From assembly GCA_020248405.1 (NCBI GenBank), contig JADCHQ010000014.1, forward strand, positions 62,001-126,000: a stretch of 64,000 nucleotides of DNA. Direction: 5' to 3'. How positions within the stretch are numbered: the stretch's first letter is position 1; every line of letters starts with the position of its first letter. The notes beneath the pieces were generated by a model, which saw only the letters and a program-made list of their open reading frames with translations, was not told the origin of the DNA and did not search any database. Shown in pieces: positions 8,969-20,229 of this stretch. The stretch is from Rhodocyclaceae bacterium (GTDB taxonomy: Bacteria > Pseudomonadota > Gammaproteobacteria > Burkholderiales > Ga0077523). The position numbers and the translations under genes are program-made.

Positions 8969-9847
8969 ATGCTCGACGCCTTCTGCGACACGCTCTGGCT
9001 CGAAGACGGCCTGTCGCGCAATACCCTGGCGGCCTACCGGCGCGACCTGGCGCTGTTTGCCCGATGGCTGCGCGGCGAGCACGCCATGGGACTGTTGCAG
9101 GCCGGGCACGGCGAGGTGCTGGGCTACCTGGCTCACCGCTACGCCATACGCACCAAGGCCTCGTCGGCCGCGCGCTTGCTCTCCACCCTGCGGCGCTTCT
9201 ATCGCCAGCAGGTTCGCGATGGCCGGCTGGCCGCCGATCCCACCATGAACGTGGAGGGCCCGAAACTGCCGCGCGGTCTGCCCAGGAGCCTCACGGAATC
9301 CGATGTGGATGCCCTGCTGGGGGCGCCTGATATCGCCACACCGCTGGGGCTGCGCGATCGCGCCATGCTTGAATTGCTCTATGCCACGGGTCTGCGGGTG
9401 AGCGAATTGGTGACCCTCGGTGGCGTTCAAGTGAGCGAGGACGCCGGCGTGGTGCGCGTCATGGGCAAGGGCTCGCGGGAGCGGCTCGTGCCCGTGGGCG
9501 AGGTGGCCCTGGACTGGCTGGCACGCTATCGCCGCGAGGCGCGGCCCGCGCTGCTTGCCGGCCGGAACAGCGGGGCCTTGTTCGTCACCCAGCGCGCCGC
9601 GGCCATGACGCGCCAAATGTTCTGGACCCTGGTCAAGCGCCATGCGGCCGCGGCCGGCATCGCCAAGCCCATCTCGCCCCACGTGCTGCGGCATGCCTTC
9701 GCCACGCACCTGGTGAACCACGGCGCCGATCTGCGCGTGGTGCAGTTGCTGCTCGGCCATGCCGACGTCTCCACCACCCAGATCTACACGCACGTGGCGC
9801 GCGAGCGGCTCAAGCAGTTGCACGCCAAGCACCACCCGCGCGGCTGA
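8969..9847 (+). CDS. xerD: Site-specific tyrosine recombinase XerD
   Basis: With XerC resolves chromosome dimers at dif. From ATG 8969, preceded by a good GGAGGAG ribosome site, the product is 292 residues. It has an N-terminal SAM-like DNA-binding domain and a catalytic domain with the full active-site set: Arg143 (TGLRVSEL), Lys167 (MGKGSRER), His238 and Arg241 (HVLRH), His264 (GHADVSTTQ) and Tyr273. Length and the Xer-type SPHVLRHAFATHLVNHGADLR region distinguish it from phage integrases; nothing nearby suggests a mobile element. Confidence 0.93.
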   Translation: MLDAFCDTLWLEDGLSRNTLAAYRRDLALFARWLRGEHAMGLLQAGHGEVLGYLAHRYAIRTKASSAARLLSTLRRFYRQQVRDGRLAADPTMNVEGPKLPRGLPRSLTESDVDALLGAPDIATPLGLRDRAMLELLYATGLRVSELVTLGGVQVSEDAGVVRVMGKGSRERLVPVGEVALDWLARYRREARPALLAGRNSGALFVTQRAAAMTRQMFWTLVKRHAAAAGIAKPISPHVLRHAFATHLVNHGADLRVVQLLLGHADVSTTQIYTHVARERLKQLHAKHHPRG

Positions 9848-9915
9848 CGGGCACCAGGCACGCGGCACTACGGCGAGCCCGCCCGGCTTCGCGGTGCGCG
9901 CTACCATTGGCGCCC

Positions 9916-10515
9916 ATGACTGCTGCTGCCATCGTCGTGGCCTACCTGGTGGGCTCCCTATCCTTCGCGGTGATCGTGAGCCGCGCCTTCGGCCTGCCCG
10001 ATCCCCACACCTACGGATCGGGCAACCCGGGAGCGACGAACGTGTTGCGCACCGGCCGCAAGCTTGCCGCCGCCCTGACGCTGCTGGGTGATGCCCTCAA
10101 GGGTTGGCTGGTGGTGCTGGCCGTGGAATTGTGGTGGCACCCCCAACCCGTGGGCGAAGCCGGCCTTGCGGTGGTGGCGCTGGCCGCCTTCGCGGGGCAT
10201 CTCTACCCGGTGTGGTTCAAGTTTCGCGGAGGCAAGGGAGTGGCCACGGCGGCGGGCATCTTGTTTGCGCTGTCCGGTTGGCTCGGGGTGGTCGCAACCG
10301 CCGCCTGGGCTCTGACGTTCTTCACGACGCGCATCTCCTCGGTGGCTTCGCTCGCCGCAGCGATTGCGGCGCCGGTGGCCAGCGCATGGCTATTGGGCCC
10401 CGGTGCCGCCACCCTGGCCGTTACGCTCATGGGTGTGCTCATCGCGTGGCGCCATCGCGACAACATCCGTCGCCTGCGCACCGGTGCCGAGAAGCCGGTG
10501 GCCCCCAAAACTTAG
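9916..10515 (+). CDS. plsY: Glycerol-3-phosphate acyltransferase PlsY
   Basis: Inner-membrane enzyme transferring acyl groups from acyl-phosphate to glycerol-3-phosphate, the first step of phospholipid synthesis. The 199-residue product from ATG 9916 (a TTG at 9907 is also in frame) shows the three conserved PlsY loops: GSGNPGATNVLRTGRK near 35-50, GHLYPVWFKFRGGKGVAT near 95-112, and AWRHRDNIRRL near the C-terminus. It is convergent with tsaD, 28 bases apart. Confidence 0.95.
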   Translation: MTAAAIVVAYLVGSLSFAVIVSRAFGLPDPHTYGSGNPGATNVLRTGRKLAAALTLLGDALKGWLVVLAVELWWHPQPVGEAGLAVVALAAFAGHLYPVWFKFRGGKGVATAAGILFALSGWLGVVATAAWALTFFTTRISSVASLAAAIAAPVASAWLLGPGAATLAVTLMGVLIAWRHRDNIRRLRTGAEKPVAPKT

Positions 10516-10543
10516 GGCGCTCGTCGCGCCCATCTGCCGCCGG

Positions 10544-11629
10544 TCACGAGGCTTCCAGCGTCCCCAGATCCCAGCGGGGGCGTACCCCGAAGGCGCCAGC
10601 GTGGCCCGCGGCCTTCAGTCGCAAGGCGCCGGCGAGTGCGATCATCGCGCCATTGTCGGTGCAGAAACGCTGCTCGGGGAAAAACAGATCCACTCCCCGA
10701 ACCGCGGCAGCGCTGCCAAGGCACTCTCGCAATCGCTGATTCGCGCCCACACCCCCCGCCACCACCAGGCGCTTCCAACCCGAGGCCTCCACGGCGCGCA
10801 GCGACTTGCTCACCAGCACATCCACCACCGATTGCTGGAATTCGGCCGCCAGGTCGGCCCGGCCCTGGGCATCCACTGCATTCTTGCGCAAGGTGGTGGC
10901 CACGGCAGTCTTGAGTCCGCTGAAGCTGAACTCCAGGTCGTCGCTTGCCATCTTGGGCCGCGGCAGGGAAAAACGGCCTGCGATGCCGGATTGTGCAAAT
11001 GCCGCCAGGGCTGGCCCGCCGGGGTAGCCAAGGCCCAGTACCTGAGCGGTCTTGTCAAAGGCCTCGCCGGCTGCGTCATCCACGGTTTCGCCCAACAGGG
11101 CGTAACGGCCAACCCCATCCACGCGCATGAGTTGGGTGTGGCCGCCCGATACCAGCAGAGCCACGAAGGGGAACTCCGGCGGCCGGGCAGACAGCAGCGG
11201 CGATAGCAGGTGCCCTTCCAGGTGATGCACGCCGATCACCGGTACCCCGAGAGCAAAGGCGAACCCGTGAGCGAGGCCGGCGCCCACCAGCAGTGCCCCC
11301 GCGAGTCCGGGGCCCTCGGTGTAGGCGACCGCAGCGATGTGGGCTAGAGAAGCGCCCGCGTCGGCAAGAACCTGACGCACCAGGGGCAGCAGGCGCCGGA
11401 TGTGATCGCGGGAGGCCAGTTCAGGAACCACGCCACCGTACTCAGCATGCATCTGCGCCTGGGAATGCAGCGCGTGTGCCAGGAGGCCGCGCTGCGGGTG
11501 GAACAGAGCCACGCCGGTTTCGTCACAGCTGGATTCGATACCCAGCACGGCGCCACTGCCAAGCGTAGCGGGGTGGACGGGCGGCGCAGCCGGTGCGGCA
11601 ACGCCGGTCTTCGAGTCTGGGCCGGTCAT
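10544..11629 (-). CDS. tsaD: tRNA N6-adenosine threonylcarbamoyltransferase TsaD
   Basis: Transfers threonylcarbamoyl to A37 of ANN-reading tRNAs, with TsaB, TsaC and TsaE. The ASKHA fold is clear: [15 protein letters not shown], metal-binding His136 and His140 in [19 protein letters not shown] and a final [14 protein letters not shown] 11629 gives 361 residues with about 27 extra residues before the usual (M)[13 protein letters not shown] start; an internal GTG at the first residue of VLGIES would give the standard 334 or so. It is divergent from rpsU, an arrangement common in proteobacteria. Confidence 0.96.
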   Translation of the reverse strand: MTGPDSKTGVAAPAAPPVHPATLGSGAVLGIESSCDETGVALFHPQRGLLAHALHSQAQMHAEYGGVVPELASRDHIRRLLPLVRQVLADAGASLAHIAAVAYTEGPGLAGALLVGAGLAHGFAFALGVPVIGVHHLEGHLLSPLLSARPPEFPFVALLVSGGHTQLMRVDGVGRYALLGETVDDAAGEAFDKTAQVLGLGYPGGPALAAFAQSGIAGRFSLPRPKMASDDLEFSFSGLKTAVATTLRKNAVDAQGRADLAAEFQQSVVDVLVSKSLRAVEASGWKRLVVAGGVGANQRLRECLGSAAAVRGVDLFFPEQRFCTDNGAMIALAGALRLKAAGHAGAFGVRPRWDLGTLEAS

Positions 11630-11719
11630 TCTGGGTGCGGGTGGGATTTCACGGCGCGCGAGCGGCGCTGTCGGAGAGGGGCTGGCCGGGTGGCGGTTCC
11701 GTCCCCGGGATTCTTTTGG

Positions 11720-11725
11720 TATATT
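11720..11725 (+). promoter_or_regulatory. Possible -10 element upstream of rpsU
   Basis: TATATT lies 95 bases before the rpsU start, in the only AT-rich patch of the tsaD-rpsU gap. No good -35 hexamer sits 16-18 bases upstream (TTCCGT is the nearest), so this is only a candidate. Confidence 0.3.
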
Positions 11726-11819
11726 CCGCGCCCGCGTTGCGCCCGTCAACCCGCGCCGATGGGCCTTTATTCTGGCGCAGCCTTGCCCCACAACCGCAAA
11801 TCGAGGACCTGAAGCACTC

Positions 11820-12032
11820 ATGCCGACCGTACGTGTCAAGGAAAACGAGCCCTTCGAAGTGGCTCTTCGCCGCTTCAAGCGCACCGTGGAAAAGACTGGC
11901 CTGCTTACCGAACTGCGGGCGCGCGAGTTCTACGAAAAGCCCACCGCCGAGCGCAAACGGAAACTTGCTGCTGCCATAAAGCGTCATCACAAGCGCCTGC
12001 GCAGCCAAGTGTTGCCGCCGAAGCTCTATTGA
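11820..12032 (+). CDS. rpsU: 30S ribosomal protein S21
   Basis: Small basic 30S protein involved in initiation. The 70 residues [20 protein letters not shown]... match S21 over the full length, with a lysine/arginine-rich middle ([18 protein letters not shown]). It is the first gene of the rpsU-yqeY-dnaG-rpoD macromolecular synthesis cluster. Confidence 0.98.
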   Translation: MPTVRVKENEPFEVALRRFKRTVEKTGLLTELRAREFYEKPTAERKRKLAAAIKRHHKRLRSQVLPPKLY

Positions 12033-12105
12033 CCCCTCGGCGCCCGGCGAAACGCCCGGCGAGTTCTTTGCCGAACCGCGGGGTTTTCGTTTCCTGAGAC
12101 CGGTC

Positions 12106-12558
12106 ATGTCCGTCCTTAAGCATCGCATCAACGAGGATATGAAGGCCGCCCTGCGCGCCAGGGAAAGCCCGCGCCTCGGGGCTATTCGGCTATTGATGGC
12201 GGCCGTCAAGCAGCGCGAAGTGGACGAGCGCAAGGAACTGAGCGACGACGAGGTGGTGTCCGTCATAGACAAAATGCTCAAGCAGCGGCGTGACTCCATT
12301 TTCCAGTATCAGGCCGCGGGTCGGCAGGACTTGGTTGAGGCCGAGCAGTTCGAGATATCGGTGTTGCAGGCCTATATGCCCGAGTCCCTTTCAGGGGACG
12401 AGGTCCGCGAAACAGTGGTCGCTGCGGTGCGTGAGTGCGGTGCCTCCGGACCGCAGGACATGGGTCGGGTGATGGCCTTGCTCAAACCAAGGTTGGCCGG
12501 GCGCGCCGACATGGCCTTGGTGTCCGGTCTGGTGAAGAAGGTCTTGTCCTCCGCGTGA
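12106..12558 (+). CDS. GatB/YqeY domain protein
   Basis: The 150-residue product matches the free-standing YqeY family, related to the tail of the amidotransferase subunit GatB. Recognisable segments are MKAALRARESPRLGAIRLLMAAVKQREVD at the N-terminus and VMALLKPRLAGRADMALVSGLVKKVL at the end. Its role is uncertain; a tRNA-linked function is inferred from GatB. Its place between rpsU and dnaG is conserved in many proteobacteria and supports the call. Confidence 0.93.
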   Translation: MSVLKHRINEDMKAALRARESPRLGAIRLLMAAVKQREVDERKELSDDEVVSVIDKMLKQRRDSIFQYQAAGRQDLVEAEQFEISVLQAYMPESLSGDEVRETVVAAVRECGASGPQDMGRVMALLKPRLAGRADMALVSGLVKKVLSSA

Positions 12559-12634
12559 TCCACGCGCCGCGGGAGGCGGCGGGCTTTTCTGGACGCGCCG
12601 TAGCCATTAGGCTTTGCGTCTTGTCCGGCGCTCC

Positions 12635-14377
12635 ATGATCCCGCAATCCTTCATTCAGGACCTGTTGTCGAAGGTCGACATCGTCGATGTGGTAGACGCG
12701 GCCGTGAAGCTGCGAAAAGCGGGTGCCAACTACTCCGCGTGCTGTCCGTTCCATTCCGAGAAGACGCCTTCCTTCACGGTCAGCCCCTCGAAGCAGTTCT
12801 ATCATTGCTTTGGTTGCGGAGCCCACGGCACCGCCATCGGCTTCGTGATGGAGTATCACGGCCTGGGATTTGTGGAGGCCATCAAGGAACTCGCCCAGCG
12901 GGCAGGGATGGTGGTGCCTGAAACCGAACGCGCATCCCGCCGCGATTCGCCCGGCACGGGGCACGCCGGTCTGGTGGACCGCCTTGCCCAGGCGGCCCGC
13001 TGGTACAAGGATCAATTGCGTGGTTCCGAACGGGCTATTGGCTATCTGAAGGGACGCGGTCTGAGCGGCGACATTGCCGCTCGGTTTGGCCTGGGTTATG
13101 CCCCGGAGGGCTGGCAGGGGCTTGCCAGCGCCTTTCCGAGTTACGGCGACGAGGCCTTGGTGGAATGCGGACTGGTGATTCGCAGCGAAGAGGGCCGTCG
13201 CTACGATCGCTTCCGGGACCGGATCATGTTTCCCATCGTCAACGCGCGCGGCCATATCGTAGGCTTTGGCGGCCGGGTGCTTGGTCAAGGGGAGCCAAAG
13301 TACCTGAATTCCCCGGAAACGCCGGTATTCGAAAAAGGCCGCGAACTGTACGGATTGTTCCAGGCCCGACAGGCGATTCGCGCCGCCGGCCGCGTGTTGG
13401 TGGTGGAGGGGTACATGGATGTGGTGGCGCTTGCCCAGCATGGCGTGGGCTACGCCGTGGCGACCCTGGGGACTTCCACCACGTCCGTGCACGCGCAGCG
13501 ATTGTTGCGACTCGCCGATCGGGTGGTGTTTGCCTTCGATGGCGACAACGCTGGACGCAAGGCCGCCCGGCGAGCGTTGGAGGCCTGCCTGCCGTTGCTG
13601 GAAGATGGCAAGCAAGTGGCCTTCCTGTTCCTTCCCGAGGAACATGACCCCGACAGCCATGTGCGCGCCCACGGTGCGGACGCCTTCGAGGCCCTTGTGG
13701 ATGAAGCCGAGCCGCTGTCGGTGTTTCTGCTGCGGGAATTGCGGGCAGGCCTGGACATGAATACGGCCGAGGGCCGCGCCAGCTTCCTCAAGCAGGCTGG
13801 CGAACGGGTTTCCCAGATCGCGGCGCCCAACCTCGCCCTGGCACTGCGTGACGCGGTGGCCCGGGCGGCCGGGCTGTCCCTCGCGGAGGTTCCGACGCCC
13901 GTGCCGGCCACCCCCTCGGGCCGGGCTTGGCGTTCGCCGCCCCCTGCCTCCTCCGGGCGTACACCTGCCCAGCAACAGCGTGAGCGGATCGCGCTACGCG
14001 CGTTGGTGGCGCGCCCGGACCTGGCTGACCGTTGTGCCGAAGCCTTGGCACTGGCGGGACACCCCGACTCGTGGGGCACGGTGTCGGAATTGGTGCGCGC
14101 ACTGGTGGATGGCAGCCTTTCACGCGCCACGGCCGCACTGCTGCAGCATCTGGAGGACAGTGGAAAAGGCGAGCTTGCCGGCAGCTTGCAGGCCGAATTG
14201 CTGGAACGCGGCGACGACTACGACTTCGCCGCCGATCTCGACAACCTCCTCGCCCGTTTGCGCCGCGAAGACGAGCAAGCCCGCAGCCGGTCTGCGCTGG
14301 CTGGGGTGTCGAGCCCAAGCGAACTCACCGATGCAGCGCGTGCCGTGATTCGCGCAGGCCGCATAACCCCCTCGTAA
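12635..14377 (+). CDS. dnaG: DNA primase DnaG
   Basis: Makes RNA primers at the replication fork together with DnaB. The product is 580 residues from ATG 12635. It has a CHC2 zinc finger (Cys37, His40, Cys58, Cys61), the primase core, a TOPRIM domain with VVEGYMDVVALAQHGV and FAFDGDNAGRKAA, and a divergent C-terminal helicase-binding domain after a Pro-rich linker. An in-frame TTG 21 bases upstream gives a less natural start. It is followed 78 bases later by rpoD. Confidence 0.97.
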   Translation: MIPQSFIQDLLSKVDIVDVVDAAVKLRKAGANYSACCPFHSEKTPSFTVSPSKQFYHCFGCGAHGTAIGFVMEYHGLGFVEAIKELAQRAGMVVPETERASRRDSPGTGHAGLVDRLAQAARWYKDQLRGSERAIGYLKGRGLSGDIAARFGLGYAPEGWQGLASAFPSYGDEALVECGLVIRSEEGRRYDRFRDRIMFPIVNARGHIVGFGGRVLGQGEPKYLNSPETPVFEKGRELYGLFQARQAIRAAGRVLVVEGYMDVVALAQHGVGYAVATLGTSTTSVHAQRLLRLADRVVFAFDGDNAGRKAARRALEACLPLLEDGKQVAFLFLPEEHDPDSHVRAHGADAFEALVDEAEPLSVFLLRELRAGLDMNTAEGRASFLKQAGERVSQIAAPNLALALRDAVARAAGLSLAEVPTPVPATPSGRAWRSPPPASSGRTPAQQQRERIALRALVARPDLADRCAEALALAGHPDSWGTVSELVRALVDGSLSRATAALLQHLEDSGKGELAGSLQAELLERGDDYDFAADLDNLLARLRREDEQARSRSALAGVSSPSELTDAARAVIRAGRITPS

Positions 14378-14455
14378 TTTGGCAGTTGAAGCCCGATTTA
14401 AGGTACCATCTCCGGCTTTTTTGCAGCGCGGACACTTTTCCGAGGACAGCAACCC

Positions 14456-16465
<2,010 letters not shown>

Positions 16466-16466
16466 T

Positions 16467-16492
16467 GGGCGGCGCGCGTTCCTGCGCCGCCC
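16467..16492 (+). terminator. Strong GC hairpin after rpoD
   Basis: GGGCGGCGC (16467-16475) pairs perfectly with GCGCCGCCC (16484-16492) around an 8-base loop immediately after the rpoD stop. No T-run follows, so it may terminate weakly or stabilise the 3' end. Confidence 0.5.
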
Positions 16493-16522
16493 GTCCAGAA
16501 ATGCGCGGCCGCGAGCTTCGCA

Positions 16523-16599
16523 GGGCCTGTAGCTCAGCCGGTTAGAGCAGAGGACTCATAATCCTTTGGTCCTGGGTTCGAGTCCCAGCGGGCCCACCA
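16523..16599 (+). tRNA. tRNA with CAU anticodon, probably tRNA-Ile2 (lysidine-modified)
   Basis: A 77-base cloverleaf starts GGGCCTG and ends with CGGGCCC-A-CCA; the T arm is CTGGG-TTCGAGT-CCCAG and the encoded CCA is at 16597-16599. The anticodon stem GAGGA/TCCTT encloses loop CTCATAA, giving anticodon CAU. CAU serves Met or, after TilS converts C34 to lysidine, the AUA isoleucine codon. Acceptor pairs C4-G69 and C5-G68 are the TilS recognition pairs known from E. coli and favour tRNA-Ile2 over elongator tRNA-Met. The DUF72 reading frame extends back into this gene, so its true start must lie downstream. Confidence 0.9.
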
Positions 16600-16664
16600 C
16601 AAACTCTCGGCGTTCCGGCACCGGGCCGCACCTTGGGGCCAGCCCGCAACCGGCCCTACCTAGC

Positions 16665-17651
16665 GTGACTCGCCAACTGGATCTTTTCGGCAGCCCCATC
16701 CCGGGGCAGGGTGCCCGGCACGAATTTCCGTCCCTGGCTCCCGAGGCCCAATGCCACGCCGATCTCGCGCGCCGGCTGCCGCCAGGCTTTTATCTCGGTA
16801 CCTCCTCGTGGTCGTTTCCGGGTTGGCGGGGGCTGGTCTACGCGGGCAGCCACGATGCCTCGATGCTGTCGCAGCACGGCCTGTCCGCCTACGCTTCGCA
16901 TCCGCTGCTGCGCGCCGTCAGCATCGACCGCACCTACTACGCCCCCATGGATCGCAGCGGCTTTCAGCGGCTGGCGAGCGAGGTCCCGCCCGGCTTCCGC
17001 TTCATGGTGAAGGCCCCGGCCGAATGCACCACCCCTTATGTGCGCCACGCTGAGGGGCTCGAGACCGCCGCCAACGAGCGTTTTCTCGACCCCGGTTTTG
17101 CGCTGGAGCGGTTCGTGTTGCCAGCGCTGGAGGGGCTGGGCCCCGCGTGCGGCGTGCTGCTGTTCCAGTTTCCTCCCCAGGGGCGCTGGCGCGCAGGCGA
17201 TGGGCCACGCTTCGCCAGCCGCCTCGCGGCTTTCCTGGAAGCGTTGCCGCGCGGGCCGCTTTATGCCGTGGAACTGCGCGACGCGCCCTTGCTCACGGAT
17301 GCCTACGCGGACGTATTGCGGGAGCACGGCGTGCGCCACTGCCTGGGCGTGCATCCCAAGGCCGGCCCGCTCGCGCGACAGCTCGAGGTGATGGACGCCA
17401 CGGGCCCAGGGCCGGTGGTGGCCCGCTGGAATCTCAATCCGGCGCTTCGCTACGAAGATGCCAAGCAGCGCTACGCGCCCTTCAACCGGCTGTGCGAGGA
17501 GGACCCCGGCACCCGCGCTGCCTTGGCCGAGGTTTGTGCCGCGGCTCTGGGAGCTGGACAGGCAGTGCATGTGGTGGCCAACAACAAGGCCGAAGGTTGC
17601 GCGCCGCTCACGATCCTGGAACTGGCTCGCGAGATCGTTGCCCGCTCGTGA
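16665..17651 (+). CDS. DUF72 (YecE-like) family protein
   Basis: The 328-residue product from GTG 16665 belongs to the DUF72 TIM-barrel family: YLGTSSWSFPGWRGLVY near the start, YYAPMDRSGFQRLASEVPPGFRFMVKAP, LLFQFPPQ, and VANNKAEGCAPLTILELA at the end. Function is unknown. The frame is open further upstream but that part overlaps the tRNA. It reads away from rpoD-tRNA and is convergent with the next two genes. Confidence 0.85.
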   Translation: MTRQLDLFGSPIPGQGARHEFPSLAPEAQCHADLARRLPPGFYLGTSSWSFPGWRGLVYAGSHDASMLSQHGLSAYASHPLLRAVSIDRTYYAPMDRSGFQRLASEVPPGFRFMVKAPAECTTPYVRHAEGLETAANERFLDPGFALERFVLPALEGLGPACGVLLFQFPPQGRWRAGDGPRFASRLAAFLEALPRGPLYAVELRDAPLLTDAYADVLREHGVRHCLGVHPKAGPLARQLEVMDATGPGPVVARWNLNPALRYEDAKQRYAPFNRLCEEDPGTRAALAEVCAAALGAGQAVHVVANNKAEGCAPLTILELAREIVARS

Positions 17652-17787
17652 CGCCCGCGGGGCCTGCCGCCGGCGTTGCGCCCGGGGGCAGTAGCGTTGC
17701 CCCGATGACGCGCTGCGCCCTTGTGTCGATCGCCGTGCTCTTGCGGCGCAGCCAGGCACATGGGAACCCCTCCTAGACCGGCCAAAC

Positions 17788-18228
17788 CTACAGCGGCGGC
17801 ATGACCACGCCGATCTGCTCCAGGATGCCCCGCGGTGCGCCGCCGGGCATGGGGTCGGGAAGAATGGCCATTAGCCGCTCGCCGCGCACCCGGTAGCGAA
17901 AGAATTGCTCGGGAATTCGCACCCTGCGCCCGGTGGGCGCCACCGGGTCGTAGCCGGGCCATGCAAAGGTGCCCGTGTGGGTGCCGCTTTGCCGCCACTT
18001 CACGGCAATCAGGTCGCCGTGCCACTCGGGCGGGTCGTGGTCGTAGTGCCAGTCGGGAAATCCGGCGTACAGCGCTCCCAGAAAGGGCAGGAACTGCACC
18101 TTGGTCAGCCGCCGTCCATTGGAGATCACCTCCAGGTCCTCGGCGAAGGTGGCGGCGATGCGTTGCACGTCGTGGGCCTTCAGGCCGGCAACGTACTCGA
18201 GAAAAACGGCGGGGATGGGTGTGCTCAT
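17788..18228 (-). CDS. SnoaL-like (NTF2-fold) protein
   Basis: A 146-residue protein with the SnoaL/ester-cyclase type of NTF2 fold: AGLKAHDVQRIAATFAEDLEVISNGRRL at the start, then PDWHYDHDPPEWHGDLIAVKWRQSGTHTG and PTGRRVRIPEQFFRYRV. Such proteins bind small hydrophobic molecules and some are enzymes; no substrate can be predicted. It lies 42 bases downstream of pip on the same strand and may be cotranscribed. Confidence 0.75.
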   Translation of the reverse strand: MSTPIPAVFLEYVAGLKAHDVQRIAATFAEDLEVISNGRRLTKVQFLPFLGALYAGFPDWHYDHDPPEWHGDLIAVKWRQSGTHTGTFAWPGYDPVAPTGRRVRIPEQFFRYRVRGERLMAILPDPMPGGAPRGILEQIGVVMPPL

Positions 18229-18270
18229 GGGGTGGGATGAATGCGCCGGCTGGCGGCGGTGGGGGCTGCG

Positions 18271-19233
18271 TCAGGGAGTGAGCGAGCGAAAACCGTCGGT
18301 GGCCGCCACCAATCGGGTGCGGATGCCCGGCTCCCACGCCGAGTGGCCCGCGTCGGCCACCACCTGCAGGTCCGCTTCCGGCCATGCAGCTGCCAGATCG
18401 AAGGCCGAAACGGCCGGGCACACCATGTCGTAGCGCCCCTGCACGATCACGCAAGGCAGGTGGCGGATACGATCCACCCGCGCGAGCAGGCTGTTCACGG
18501 GCAGGAAGATTTCATGGGCAAAGTAATGGGCTTCGATGCGCGCCAGGCCAAGCGCCACCGTGTCGTTGCCGAAATGCTCCAGGGCCTGTTCGCTGGGCAG
18601 CAGAGTCGAGCAGGCGCCCTCGTACAAACTCCAGGTCCGCGCGGCGGGCAGATGCACGGCCGGGTCCGGGTGTTCCAGCCGGCGCCTGTAGGCGGCTAGC
18701 AGATCGCCTCTTTCCGATTCGGGCAGATGGCCGGCGAAGCGCGTCCACACTTCCGGGAACACCTGCCGCATGCCGTACAGGAACCAGCGGATTTCCTCCC
18801 CGCGGCACAGGAAGATGCCGCGCAGCACGAAGCCCAGGCAGGCCTCGGGATGGGCCTCCCCGTAGGCCAGCGCCAGGGTCGAGCCCCACGAGCCGCCGAA
18901 GACCAGCCAGCGCCGGATGCCCAGGTGCGCGCGCAATCGCTCCATGTCGGCGATCAGGTGCGGCGTGGTGTTGTCGCGCAGCTCTCCCAAGGGTTGCGAG
19001 CGGCCCGCGCCGCGCTGGTCGAAGATCACGATGCGGTAAGCCGCCGGGTCGAAGAAGCGGCGATGGGCGGGGCTCGCCCCGGCGCCCGGTCCGCCATGCA
19101 AGAACACCACCGGCAGGCCGTGGGGATTGCCGCTCACCTCCCAGTACAGGCGGTGGGTTTCATCCACCGCTAGCCAGCCCTGCTGGTGAGGCTCGACCTC
19201 GGGATACAGTTCGTTGATCGCTGGAGCGTCCAT
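18271..19233 (-). CDS. pip: Proline iminopeptidase (prolyl aminopeptidase)
   Basis: Cytoplasmic serine peptidase removing N-terminal proline. The 320 residues have the alpha/beta hydrolase S33 pattern: oxyanion loop HGGPG at 46-50, FDQRGAGRS at 71-79, nucleophile Ser115 in GGSWGS, Asp269 in QGRYDMVCP and His297 in DAGHSAWEP. Length and the cap-domain segments match the short (about 320-residue) proline iminopeptidases. Confidence 0.93.
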   Translation of the reverse strand: MDAPAINELYPEVEPHQQGWLAVDETHRLYWEVSGNPHGLPVVFLHGGPGAGASPAHRRFFDPAAYRIVIFDQRGAGRSQPLGELRDNTTPHLIADMERLRAHLGIRRWLVFGGSWGSTLALAYGEAHPEACLGFVLRGIFLCRGEEIRWFLYGMRQVFPEVWTRFAGHLPESERGDLLAAYRRRLEHPDPAVHLPAARTWSLYEGACSTLLPSEQALEHFGNDTVALGLARIEAHYFAHEIFLPVNSLLARVDRIRHLPCVIVQGRYDMVCPAVSAFDLAAAWPEADLQVVADAGHSAWEPGIRTRLVAATDGFRSLTP

Positions 19234-19244
19234 GAGGCGGAATG

Positions 19245-20147
19245 CTACAGTCGTCGCACGCTGTAGCCCCGCGCGCGCAGCAGTTCCACCAGCCCGGTGG
19301 CGCCCATCAGGTGCGCCGCACCCACACCCACAAGCACCACATCGCCGCTGCCGAGCATGGCGGCCACCTTGTCGGCCATGGCGCGATTACGCTGGTCGAA
19401 CAGCCGCTCCTGCAAGGCTTTGCGCGCGGGGGCGGGAAGGCTACGCAGGTCGCCCATGGCCGCCTGCTCCAGGCGTTCCAGGTTGCCGGACTTCCAGGCC
19501 TCCAACAGGGCGCGCAGGTCACGGGCCAGGGTGCCGGCCTTTGCGCCGCGCACCGCACTCTCCAGCATGGCCGCCTGGGCGTCGCGCGGCAGGCCATCCA
19601 TGAGGCCGAGTTGCATGGCCATGGATTCCAGTTCCACCAGCCGCTTGCCATCCTGACGCGCGCGGCTTGCCAGGTGGGCGTCGATGCCCAGGGAAGCGTC
19701 CAGGCCTGCCTTGCCTGCCTCCAGAACGCTGATGGTCATGGCCAGCACGAAGGGTTTCATCATGCGGGTCATCTCCGCGGGCAGGCCGTACCTGGCGAGC
19801 ACCTCGGTGGTGTCGCGCACCAGCGCGGCGGGGACGTTGCGTTCCAGTCCGTCGGGCGGCACGTACATCATCGCCTGCCCAGCCAGCAGCAAGGCTGAAG
19901 GGTCGGCGGGATCGGCTTCCAACGCCACGACGGCGGCGCGCCGGTAGGCCGCTTCCACGCTGGCGGGCAGGGGGTACAGATCGCGTGTGCCCAGATGAAT
20001 GGTGCCCAGCAGATAGACCGTGGCGGTGGCGGAGCGCGCCTCCCACAGCAGCGCCTGGCCGGTGCCGCTCTGGGCGGTGGCCGGGGCCTGGCTGGCGGTG
20101 GTGGCGCACAGCAGGGCGAGCAGGGAGACGAGTTGGCGGCGGATCAT
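19245..20147 (-). CDS. TraB/GumN family protein, exported
   Basis: The 300-residue product from ATG 20147 has a signal peptide (MIRRQLVSLLALLCATTASQAPATAQ) and the two motifs that define the TraB/GumN (Tiki-like) fold: YLLGTIHLGTRD near 45 and VLVGVGAAHLMGATGL near the C-terminus, each with the conserved His. Family members are putative metalloproteases; the substrate is unknown. It sits 11 bases upstream of pip on the same strand and is divergent from maeB. Confidence 0.85.
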   Translation of the reverse strand: MIRRQLVSLLALLCATTASQAPATAQSGTGQALLWEARSATATVYLLGTIHLGTRDLYPLPASVEAAYRRAAVVALEADPADPSALLLAGQAMMYVPPDGLERNVPAALVRDTTEVLARYGLPAEMTRMMKPFVLAMTISVLEAGKAGLDASLGIDAHLASRARQDGKRLVELESMAMQLGLMDGLPRDAQAAMLESAVRGAKAGTLARDLRALLEAWKSGNLERLEQAAMGDLRSLPAPARKALQERLFDQRNRAMADKVAAMLGSGDVVLVGVGAAHLMGATGLVELLRARGYSVRRL

Positions 20148-20229
20148 GGCTGGAGCGTGGGCATGGGGCGGGACAGGTGGAATCCGGGGCACCGGCTATA
20201 CCGCAGCAAGGCTGCAGCGAGACGTTCCG

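Noticed and set aside
8969..9847. Tyrosine recombinase as a sign of a mobile element
   Set aside because: Motifs, length and housekeeping neighbours fit XerD; no attachment-site repeats or phage genes are near.
16566..16664. Extension of the DUF72 frame upstream into the tRNA
   Set aside because: The extra codons would be translated from tRNA sequence; a GTG start at 16665 removes the overlap and leaves the domain complete.
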